Part shown: positions 1 to 6,454 of the stretch, one piece after another | Layout: every line of letters starts with the position of its first letter | Position numbering within the stretch: the stretch's first letter is position 1 | Source: Desulfobulbaceae bacterium | Lineage (GTDB): Bacteria > Desulfobacterota > Desulfobulbia > Desulfobulbales > Desulfocapsaceae | Assembly: GCA_030632405.1 (NCBI GenBank) | Contig: DAOVUU010000005.1 | Span: 1-19,290 of the forward strand | Length of the DNA stretch: 19,290 nucleotides | Direction: 5' to 3' | The notes under the pieces: model-generated | The model's input: only the letters and a program-made list of their open reading frames with translations | The model's database searches: none | What the model was told of the DNA's origin: nothing | Translations under genes and position numbers: made by a program

Positions 1-41
1 ATGTTGCAGAGGCTATCCAATACCGCAGGTTGGATTTGTAG
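1..41 (+). CDS. possible 3' end of an upstream gene (partial)
   Basis: Reading from base 3, the window opens in a frame that encodes VAEAIQYRRLDL and ends at a TAG at 39-41. The residues look like an ordinary helical C-terminus, and the 70-base gap to the next start is normal for co-directional genes. The other two forward frames are also open here (to 99 and 115), so the choice of frame is a judgement. No family can be assigned from twelve residues. The alternative is that this is plain intergenic DNA. Confidence 0.25.
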   Translation, partial: VAEAIQYRRLDL

Positions 42-111
42 TTTACATCATAATATGTTTGATTACTCGAGCAACATGGAATCAATCTTTACAATATAAT
101 GGAAACATTTT

Positions 112-1836
112 ATGAAAATAAAAATCTTCGTCGCCTCTGCCACAATTCTGCTGGTGATTGTCTATTTCCTGGTCTGGCAGATAAAACCTTTTGAATATGG
201 AGAGACTTCAGAATTTGTGCCTGCTACGGCTCTACTCTATGCTGAACAAAAAGATGTAGAAGCATTTTTAGATGATTTGCAAAATTCCAAACTTGGAAGA
301 GCTATACAATCCATTGATTATTTAAAAATTGGCAAAGAGATAGATTTAAAAAATGAAGACCTTACGCTTCTTAAAAAGATAACCAATGTAATTAAAAATA
401 ATTGGGACAGTGAAATCATAAAAGAACTTTTTGGGGAAAAAGTTGCTCTAGCACTGCTGCAGCCCCAGAGAGCAACTGGTTATTTGAATTTGGTAGACTT
501 TTTTAAAGCAAATACTGTATTAATTACTCAGCCAAAACATAAGGCAGAAATCCTGCAAATTATAATTGAACGTTATGCTGCTTATACAGAAAATATAACC
601 ATTTCAACGCATCAATATGGACAACATTATATCAAAAGAATTTCAATAGACGATGAGATTTTCTCAATAGTAGTACTCAATGGAATGTATCTCATCAGTT
701 TTGAAGAACAGCAACTGCGACGATGCATTGATACCTTCGATAACGAATTGGCATCTCTACCTGAAAATGTGGAGTATGCCACATTGAGGGAGCATTATCC
801 TGATCCCGACCAGTTTGCTTTCCTGTCTTTAAAAAACAGTAGAGACTTTGTCGCAAAACATCTACCGATGTACGATTTTTCGGGAAGAGATATTGTAGAG
901 AAAGAAATCGCGGCTTCCATTGGTTTTTCAGGTTTTTCTTATGGGGCCTGGAAAGAACAATCTCTTATAAAAGACAGGATCATGATTTTACACAATCATG
1001 AAATAGCGAATAGTTTTGTCGAAAAACAACTGAAACTTCCACCTTCAATCTGTGATACGTTGCAATTTTCTCCTCAAGATCCTCTGGTGTTCTACTGGAC
1101 GAACATTCTGGATTTTGAGTCCCTCTATCGGTTCTATAATGAGAAAGTTCCCCGATCCAATAATAAAATATCTGAACTGTTTAAAACCCATAAAGGACAA
1201 TCAGGGGAAATTATTGACCAGTTTTTTGCGCAACTGGGAAAAGAGTTCAGCTATATAATCACCGCAGGCAAGGAAAATAATTTTCTGTCGATTCCTTCTG
1301 GTATTATGATGTTTAAAATTCAAGACAGGGAAAAGCTTGGAACTTTGATAAAAAAGCTGCTTTCAATTTATGGTTTTTCATTTAAAAAAAGGACACATGG
1401 CTCGACACTGTACTATTCCTGGAAAGATTCTCCTCAAGATGGTCTGGAGCCTCTATATGGTTTTCTTGAAAACTACCTTTTTATTGGCAACAGCAGTAGT
1501 CTGGCCAACCACATTATCGATAACAGTATAAATGGAGGTAAAATACTGAGAGACCCCTATTTTATGGAAGTTGACACAGGACTTACAGAACCCAACAACT
1601 ATGTCAGTTATACAAACAATGCAGAATTAATTAATATAATTAAATCATTATTTACTCTTGCAAGCACCATTGTTGCAATCGAGGATAAAGCAGCAGCCAA
1701 AAAAATCACTATTCTGACAAAAGATGTTGCCACCCCTCTTTTAGATGGACTTTCTATGTTTGAGCGAACAACTACGAGAAGTTACTTCACCAAAGATTCT
1801 GTGGTTATTGACTCAATGACTAAGGTTGCCGAATAA
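112..1836 (+). CDS. membrane-anchored DUF3352-like protein of unknown function
   Basis: This is a 574-residue protein. A lysine-containing N-terminus (MKIKIF) is followed by one hydrophobic segment at about residues 5-23, and no further obvious membrane span follows. It is probably tethered in the inner membrane with a large periplasmic domain. The stretch after the anchor (VPATALLYAEQKDVEAFL, about residues 36-53) resembles the start of DUF3352-type proteins, which begin with a 'P-x-x-A-L-L-Y' strand. The rest is a mixed alpha/beta sequence with no catalytic motif I recognise. The upstream in-frame stop is at 97-99, so ATG 112 is the first possible ATG. Its ribosome site is weak (GGAAA about 8 bases away). 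It lies 70 bases upstream of a small co-directional gene. The family assignment is from memory and the function is unknown. Confidence 0.7.
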   Translation: MKIKIFVASATILLVIVYFLVWQIKPFEYGETSEFVPATALLYAEQKDVEAFLDDLQNSKLGRAIQSIDYLKIGKEIDLKNEDLTLLKKITNVIKNNWDSEIIKELFGEKVALALLQPQRATGYLNLVDFFKANTVLITQPKHKAEILQIIIERYAAYTENITISTHQYGQHYIKRISIDDEIFSIVVLNGMYLISFEEQQLRRCIDTFDNELASLPENVEYATLREHYPDPDQFAFLSLKNSRDFVAKHLPMYDFSGRDIVEKEIAASIGFSGFSYGAWKEQSLIKDRIMILHNHEIANSFVEKQLKLPPSICDTLQFSPQDPLVFYWTNILDFESLYRFYNEKVPRSNNKISELFKTHKGQSGEIIDQFFAQLGKEFSYIITAGKENNFLSIPSGIMMFKIQDREKLGTLIKKLLSIYGFSFKKRTHGSTLYYSWKDSPQDGLEPLYGFLENYLFIGNSSSLANHIIDNSINGGKILRDPYFMEVDTGLTEPNNYVSYTNNAELINIIKSLFTLASTIVAIEDKAAAKKITILTKDVATPLLDGLSMFERTTTRSYFTKDSVVIDSMTKVAE

Positions 1837-1906
1837 CAGATGAAAGCAGTGACTTTAAAAAAATGTATCCTGAAGATGGGAATGGTCCATTAAACAAGGT
1901 AATTCA

Positions 1907-2272
1907 ATGAAAAAAATTATTGCTGAACTCAAGCAGCTGGTAGACTTTAAAGATAAAACTGAGAGCGGTGATATTATTCTGATCGCTGCTAAAGAACCAC
2001 AGATGTTTATCTATGCCTATGTTGTTAAAATCGAACGAGATACGACACGAAAAGATGAATGGTGGCATCTCCATTTAAAGATGCTTTCGATACCGCTGCA
2101 GGAGATGACATGGACTCTGAGAACTCCACAGATGATCGGCCAGGAAATATTTACAATGGGGGGAGAAGAGCGGTTTATCAAAGCCATTGATCTCGCCTGT
2201 GACGCCAAATTACCGAATTCCCCTAACCCGGAAGTGAAAAATGGTCCAAAAGGATTACGAAGAGTAAAATGA
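1907..2272 (+). CDS. conserved hypothetical protein, 121 residues
   Basis: This is a soluble protein with no signal peptide or membrane segment. An AAGG ribosome site lies seven bases before the ATG, which supports the start. The sequence alternates charged and aromatic residues (WWHLHLKML, MTWTLRTPQMI), suggesting a compact beta-rich fold. The C-terminal 20 residues are basic and Pro/Asn-rich, and probably disordered. I see no metal site or catalytic motif. It follows the DUF3352-like gene on the same strand by 70 bases and may be co-transcribed with it. It converges on the deaminase gene with only 14 bases between stops and no visible terminator. I do not recognise the family. Confidence 0.65.
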   Translation: MKKIIAELKQLVDFKDKTESGDIILIAAKEPQMFIYAYVVKIERDTTRKDEWWHLHLKMLSIPLQEMTWTLRTPQMIGQEIFTMGGEERFIKAIDLACDAKLPNSPNPEVKNGPKGLRRVK

Positions 2273-2286
2273 CTGTTACAATGCCA

Positions 2287-2784
2287 TCATATTTCTGGTG
2301 GTGTGAAATTTATGTTTATAGTCTTAAGTTCCGTCTTCAACTGCCTGTAACTAATATTCGGAGATTTATTCAGCATGATTTTTGACGCCTTGACCTGGTC
2401 ACTCTCCCTGTACTTGTCAGACAGGTAAATGATCTCCTCTATGCCGGCCTGGATGATTACCTTTGTACATTCATTGCAGGGAAACAAGCCCACGTATATT
2501 CGACATCGTCTTAAATCTGTAGAGATGGAATTAAGGACCGCATTAAGTTCTGCGTGACAGACATACGGATATTTTGTTTCAAGAAAATTTCCCTGTCGAT
2601 CCCATGGAAGTTCATCATCTGAACAACCCCACGGAAAACCGTTATAGCCGACACCCACAATCTTGTTTTGTTCATTGGCAACACAGGCACCTACCTGGGT
2701 ATTAGGGTCTTTACTTCTCTGCGCAGCCAGCAGGGCAACAGCCATAAAATATTCATCCCAGGAGAGATAGTCGGTTCGTTTCAT
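2287..2784 (-). CDS. dCMP / cytidine deaminase-family enzyme
   Basis: This 165-residue zinc-dependent deaminase is of the ComEB/dCMP deaminase type. That family converts dCMP to dUMP, feeding dTMP synthesis. The zinc site is complete: CHAEL gives His77 and the proton-shuttling Glu79, and PCNEC gives Cys103 and Cys106. The N-terminal substrate-loop region (DPNTQVGACV, GVGYNGFPWGCSDDELPW) matches the dCMP deaminase family better than tRNA or cytosine deaminases. An AGGA ribosome site lies ten bases before the ATG. The gene starts 15 bases after the alpha/beta hydrolase stop on the same strand, so the two probably share a transcript. Whether it has the allosteric dCTP site of phage and eukaryotic enzymes cannot be judged here. 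The exact substrate is inferred. Confidence 0.88.
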   Translation of the reverse strand: MKRTDYLSWDEYFMAVALLAAQRSKDPNTQVGACVANEQNKIVGVGYNGFPWGCSDDELPWDRQGNFLETKYPYVCHAELNAVLNSISTDLRRCRIYVGLFPCNECTKVIIQAGIEEIIYLSDKYRESDQVKASKIMLNKSPNISYRQLKTELKTININFTPPEI

Positions 2785-2799
2785 GGAATTGTGATCCTA

Positions 2800-3627
2800 T
2801 TATGAATTGAGTTGGTTTCTTCGTCGTTGCCGCCATGTATTTCTTCCACTTATCGTATCGACAAAGTTTTTAATAGTCATAAAATAAAGTTCCCCTCCGG
2901 TCTCAATCATCGTATTCCTGTTTGCACCTGGAATAAGGTGGAACTGTTTATTCCTCGCCCCTGAGTTTGCCTGGAGAGTTTCGGCCTGTGCAGCAGGCAC
3001 CACGCCATCTCTGGAACCATGGAATATAAGAGTTGGTAGTTTCACTTTTTCAATTTTTTTTCTGTTATTAAAGCCATCATCTTCAGTGAGTTCCTTTTGA
3101 ATAATGTCCAGACCCAGGCCAGTGAAAAACGGGACCGTATCACAAAATCCGCTTTCAATGATTATCCCTTTAACCAGGTCAGCACAATTATAAGCGATAT
3201 CGATTGCACAGGCAGATCCAAGAGAAGTACCCATAACAAAGAGGGAGCCTTCAAATTTTTCCTTTTGAAGAAAAATAACAGTTTCCTGTAAAATAAAAGC
3301 AGCATCTTCAAATAGAGATGCAAATCCAGGTTTGCCGCTGTTTTTTCCAATCCCCCGGTATGTGGCGAGCATGAAATTCATATCCTGCCTGATGTAATGT
3401 TTTGCTATTGCATCGTATTGTTCTACAGGTGTCATGCTGTCATGGAAATAGAGCAGGGTAGGTGACTTCCTGTCGGCCGGATAAAATCTGCAGGTAAGTC
3501 GTGTTTTATCGGGTGTTATAAATTCAACATCTTTCGCATATTCGGGACAATCACAAACTGAGTCAGAAGTGATATTGAAAAGAGATTCAACTATTTCTGG
3601 AATATCAATTTTATCGTATTTGGGCAT
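2800..3627 (-). CDS. alpha/beta hydrolase with altered catalytic His position
   Basis: This is a 275-residue soluble alpha/beta-hydrolase-fold protein of the serine aminopeptidase/BEM46-like type. The nucleophile elbow is GTSLG with Ser135, preceded by the strand SLFVM. The acid is probably Asp207 in FHGSRDGVVP. The oxyanion region is near YFHDSM (about residues 60-65). At the place where the catalytic His normally follows the last strand (IPGA-[N/G]-H-N), this protein reads IPGANRNTM, with Arg237. No other His follows in the C-terminal 40 residues. His230 lies seven residues earlier and might substitute. The start has a good AGGAG ten bases upstream. It precedes the deaminase gene by 15 bases. 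The substrate is unknown, and loss or relocation of activity is an inference. Confidence 0.8.
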   Translation of the reverse strand: MPKYDKIDIPEIVESLFNITSDSVCDCPEYAKDVEFITPDKTRLTCRFYPADRKSPTLLYFHDSMTPVEQYDAIAKHYIRQDMNFMLATYRGIGKNSGKPGFASLFEDAAFILQETVIFLQKEKFEGSLFVMGTSLGSACAIDIAYNCADLVKGIIIESGFCDTVPFFTGLGLDIIQKELTEDDGFNNRKKIEKVKLPTLIFHGSRDGVVPAAQAETLQANSGARNKQFHLIPGANRNTMIETGGELYFMTIKNFVDTISGRNTWRQRRRNQLNS

Positions 3628-3686
3628 TGGTGACTGACTCCTTACTTTACTCCTGTCACTGAAGTATAGAATTCTACTACTCTTTA

Positions 3687-3749
3687 CACATAAAAAAAGA
3701 AAGGGGTGATTCCTGGAAAATAAGAATCACCCCTTTCTTTTTTTATGTG
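3687..3749 (-). terminator. strong symmetric rho-independent terminator after tRNA-His
   Basis: A perfect inverted repeat has 26-base arms at 3687-3712 and 3724-3749 and an 11-base spacer. Each arm carries the GGGGTGATTC/GAATCACCCC core flanked by an A/T tract. Read on the minus strand, the hairpin begins 2 bases after the tRNA CCA end and finishes in TTTCTTTTTTT. Because the A and T tracts mirror each other, the element should also terminate transcription from the plus strand. It separates the tRNA from the downstream hydrolase gene. Confidence 0.9.
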
Positions 3750-3751
3750 GA

Positions 3752-3829
3752 TGGGGTGAATGAGGAGATTTGAACTCCCGACCTTCTGGGTCACAACCAG
3801 ATGCTCTAACCAGCTGAGCTACATTCACC
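3752..3829 (-). tRNA. tRNA-His (anticodon GTG)
   Basis: On the minus strand this folds as a complete cloverleaf. An 8-bp acceptor stem (GGTGAATG with CATTCACC) includes the extra G at position -1 paired to C73, the identity element of histidine tRNAs. The D arm reads AGCTCAGCTGGTTAGAGC. The anticodon stem TCTGG/CCAGA encloses loop TTGTGAC, with anticodon GTG at 3792-3794. The T arm is GTCGGGAGTTCAAATCTC, and the 3' CCA is encoded at 3752-3754. The G-1 is templated, so no Thg1-type addition is needed. It sits between its own promoter and terminator, 71 bases after the zinc-ribbon gene. Confidence 0.97.
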
Positions 3830-3860
3830 ACATATTTTTCCTTGTACGAAAACCGAATTT

Positions 3861-3889
3861 CTTATACCCGGTAAGAAGTAGTTTTGCAA
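3861..3889 (-). promoter_or_regulatory. sigma70-type promoter for tRNA-His
   Basis: On the minus strand TTGCAA (3884-3889) and TATAAG (3861-3866) are separated by exactly 17 bases, close to the TTGACA/TATAAT consensus. The predicted transcription start would be about 25 bases before the mature tRNA end, leaving a short 5' leader for RNase P. It lies in the 71-base gap after the zinc-ribbon gene. Confidence 0.6.
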
Positions 3890-3900
3890 GAGATAATTCT

Positions 3901-4548
3901 TTATACGTTTTCTTTACAGTGCAGGCATTTTTGGGCCTGTAACTTTATTATTTCCGCACAATAAGGGCATTCTTTTTTGAAATTATCCGTGAGTAACCTC
4001 TTTAGAGCTGTGTCTACTTTTTCTTTTAATATTTCATCTCTGAAGGTGTGATTTCTTAAGGCATCAATACATGTAAGATCGCCTAATTTTACAAGGTAAT
4101 CCAGGGCCAAGACTCTGGAACTGTTCATCGATGCTTCGTCAAGCAGCAGAGTTAAAACCGGCGACAGGTTTTTTTCTTCAAGGCAGCTTTTAAGCTCCTC
4201 AACAGCTTTTTTCTCTTTAAGATATCTTGCATTCTGGTTTTTAATCGCTTCCGGGTCAACAATACTGCCCTTAAATGCGTCTTTGTTGCCTACCATCATG
4301 ACATTGCTCTCTTTACTTCCGGGTAACTCCATATACCGGTACGAGGCATGATGGCCATACTGATCTCCGATATGATCCCATCCACGCAGAAAGAGTGGGC
4401 AATTGTCACTGAGGCATATAAATAAAACATCTGATCCCCAACCAAGTCCGTCACCCACATGGATCTGTGGTGCTTCACAGCAAGAGAGTTTTTCATTACA
4501 GTGAGGGCAAAATTTCACCTCATCTAAATAGCTTAAATCTCGGTACAT
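3901..4548 (-). CDS. zinc-ribbon protein with metal sites at both ends
   Basis: This is a 215-residue soluble protein. The N-terminal module has CPHC (Cys14, Cys17), a CC pair (Cys23, Cys24) and later Cys45 and Cys50, arranged like a large zinc ribbon. The middle (about residues 95-190) is helical and Leu-rich, with repeats resembling HEAT-type helices (RVLALDYLVKLGDLTCIDAL). The last 22 residues are a compact second ribbon, CPYC-x10-CLHC (Cys194, 197, 208, 211), of the kind found at the tails of bacterial zinc-ribbon proteins. An excellent AGGAG ribosome site supports the start. It follows the PDT-ACT-TyrA gene by 22 bases and is probably co-transcribed. I know of no defined function. The layout suggests a scaffold or nucleic-acid/protein-binding role, which is inference. 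Confidence 0.75.
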   Translation of the reverse strand: MYRDLSYLDEVKFCPHCNEKLSCCEAPQIHVGDGLGWGSDVLFICLSDNCPLFLRGWDHIGDQYGHHASYRYMELPGSKESNVMMVGNKDAFKGSIVDPEAIKNQNARYLKEKKAVEELKSCLEEKNLSPVLTLLLDEASMNSSRVLALDYLVKLGDLTCIDALRNHTFRDEILKEKVDTALKRLLTDNFKKECPYCAEIIKLQAQKCLHCKENV

Positions 4549-4570
4549 AGTACTACTCCTGAAAAATATT

Positions 4571-6268
4571 TTATCTCATCTTCATACTTGGTGTGCTCAT
4601 TAAGTCATCTACAGCTTGTGCCTGCTTCATGCGTGATTGCAGGAAGGAGGGATTCAGAGCTTTTGTATTTTTTTCCATTATCCCATGAAGTTTTTCTATT
4701 TGTCCCTGCTCAGCCAGATCGATCAGCCTGGAAAGGTTCCCGGCAAAACTTCGAACAATCTTTTTCCCTGCTCCGGTTGTTGCCATTATCTCTGCATAGG
4801 TCCTGGGGTTCTGGCTATGGATACGCGACATTGCCAAAACGCCATATAGGGAGGTCAGGGTCGAGTGGCTGTTGATATCCTCGCAGTTTATAGAATGCTG
4901 GTCTAAGGTCATTGCCAGCGCCACAGAAATAATCGTCGGCAGTTTTTGGCTGACCCCCATGAGTAAATCATGTTTTTGGGCATTGTCCTGATATATATCC
5001 GCGCCATATTTGTAGAGAAATGCTTCAAATTCGCTACAGAAACTACCACTCCTCGAAGTTCTGACGATGGCGGCATTTTTATCTTTCATAGTCAGAGCCT
5101 GAGGACCCCAGAGATTATGTACAAACATAATCTCAATGGTATGGCTGGTGGAAAGAAGGGCGGTCTGCAGTGTATTTTCAGATTCACCTGCCAGAATTAT
5201 AAGAGCCTGTCCATCCTGCAGTAGCGGGCCATATTTTTTTATTATCTCAGAGGTAACGGAAATAGGGACACAAATCATTACAACATCGACCATATCGATC
5301 ATCTGTGAGGGCGTAAGAGATGATGATCGGCCGGTAATGTAGGTGGTATACCCTTCATTTTCCAGTCTTTCGGCAAACCAGTTCGACATGCCGCCGCTAC
5401 CGATAAAACCAAAGGACTTGATTTTTTTTACCCGCATATCCACCCGGGGAAAAGAGCCAAGAATTTTCAAGGCGGCTTCTTCCTGAATCACGTTGGACTC
5501 AATTGTGGTAAGAGCATCCTTCAGATTCTTGTCTTTAATATGGCCTTCAATCTCAACATAAATCCGAAGTTTTTGGGTTTTAATATCATTTTCGGATTGC
5601 AGGTCAAGGATGTTGATACCACGTCTTGTAAATTCTCCCAGGATATCTGCGAGCATACCCACCCGATCCTTCAGGGGTTGAGTAATAACTGCAGTCGCAT
5701 CATAACCGGTCAGCGGAGCTCTTTTTTTTCCAATTACGGCGAACCTGGTTCTGTTATGAGGCACAACTTCTCTGGCTATAAGATCAAACCCATACTTTTT
5801 TACGAGTTCTTCCGAATCGATAACTGCATGATCATATCGTTTTTTCTGTCGAATTTCCATCATAGCCTGTTCAATATCCTGAACGGCCATAAGCGTTGCA
5901 TCCGGAAAATTGTCTTCGATATATTCGTCACATTGTTTAAAAACTGATCCTCGACCGACAATAGTAGATATTGCGGTAGGAGCAGGTTCTTCATTCGCAA
6001 TACTCCCCAGTGAAAGATGTATAGGCAGAACGACATTGTCTATCCAATATCCTTCTTCCATTTTCAAGACAAGTCTGAAATATTCTTTAACCTCTCCTTC
6101 TCGCGTGTTATAAACCGGGATGAGAGCATAATCGGCTTCACCTTTGCTGAAGGCTTCAATAGTATCTGAGAGTTTGCGAAAGAGGAGCAACTCTGCGTCC
6201 TGATCATATTGGCAGGCCGCCTGGTAACAATCTGAACCAACAGGACCTATAGTTGCGATAGAAGACAT
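4571..6268 (-). CDS. prephenate dehydratase-like / ACT / prephenate dehydrogenase fusion
   Basis: This 565-residue protein has three parts. Residues 1-182 resemble prephenate dehydratase: GPVGSDCYQAA start, IPVYNTREGEV, FKQCDEYI, and the NRTRF motif with Thr174. Residues 190-272 form an ACT domain (LKDRVGMLADILGEFTRRGINI), the usual Phe sensor. Residues 285 onward are a TyrA-type dehydrogenase, with the dinucleotide motif GFIGSGGM at 287-294, His384 in VHNLWGP (the HPMFGP position) and His433 in KHDLLMG. It could convert prephenate to 4-hydroxyphenylpyruvate and, if the first domain is active, to phenylpyruvate. The dehydratase half is divergent: Tyr replaces Glu in the ENT motif, and Gly105 sits where a Ser is usual. 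It may be purely regulatory. No chorismate mutase domain is visible. No clear ribosome site precedes the ATG. The zinc-ribbon gene follows by 22 bases. Confidence 0.88.
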   Translation of the reverse strand: MSSIATIGPVGSDCYQAACQYDQDAELLLFRKLSDTIEAFSKGEADYALIPVYNTREGEVKEYFRLVLKMEEGYWIDNVVLPIHLSLGSIANEEPAPTAISTIVGRGSVFKQCDEYIEDNFPDATLMAVQDIEQAMMEIRQKKRYDHAVIDSEELVKKYGFDLIAREVVPHNRTRFAVIGKKRAPLTGYDATAVITQPLKDRVGMLADILGEFTRRGINILDLQSENDIKTQKLRIYVEIEGHIKDKNLKDALTTIESNVIQEEAALKILGSFPRVDMRVKKIKSFGFIGSGGMSNWFAERLENEGYTTYITGRSSSLTPSQMIDMVDVVMICVPISVTSEIIKKYGPLLQDGQALIILAGESENTLQTALLSTSHTIEIMFVHNLWGPQALTMKDKNAAIVRTSRSGSFCSEFEAFLYKYGADIYQDNAQKHDLLMGVSQKLPTIISVALAMTLDQHSINCEDINSHSTLTSLYGVLAMSRIHSQNPRTYAEIMATTGAGKKIVRSFAGNLSRLIDLAEQGQIEKLHGIMEKNTKALNPSFLQSRMKQAQAVDDLMSTPSMKMR

Positions 6269-6454
6269 ATTTGAAGAAATTATAATGACGTTAAAATTTA
6301 ATTATCATGGACAAAACATGTGTAAAATGCAGAGGAAAGGAAAGATAAATATCACTTTCATTTTCTGCACCAGCGGAGTGCAAAATATACATTCTCTTCC
6401 ATTTAAGCAATACTTTAAAGCATTCCTCCACTTCCAGCCATTGTAATTCCAACT
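6269..6454. promoter_or_regulatory. divergent intergenic region between tyrA fusion and helicase
   Basis: This 186-base stretch holds the upstream regions of two divergent genes. ATTATAAT near 6279-6286 reads as a -10-like element on both strands, but no good -35 stands at the right distance on either. An imperfect inverted repeat (GCAGAGG... and ...TTTCTGC, about 6330-6370) contains several mismatches. A 13-codon ATG frame with a CxxC (6307-6348) has no ribosome site. No promoter can be called with confidence. Confidence 0.3.

Noticed and set aside
90..111. TATAAT at 95-100 just before the first gene
   Set aside because: No -35 element lies at 16-18 bases, and transcription would begin almost at the start codon.
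5540..5947. Plus-strand open frame of 135 codons
   Set aside because: It lies wholly opposite the PDT-ACT-TyrA gene, which has clear domain motifs. Its composition is that of an antisense shadow.
6307..6348. Thirteen-codon frame MDKTCVKCRGKER with a CxxC, before the helicase gene
   Set aside because: It has no ribosome site, stops after 13 codons, and the frame beyond the stop shows no continuing zinc-ribbon sequence. It is more likely chance than a gene remnant.
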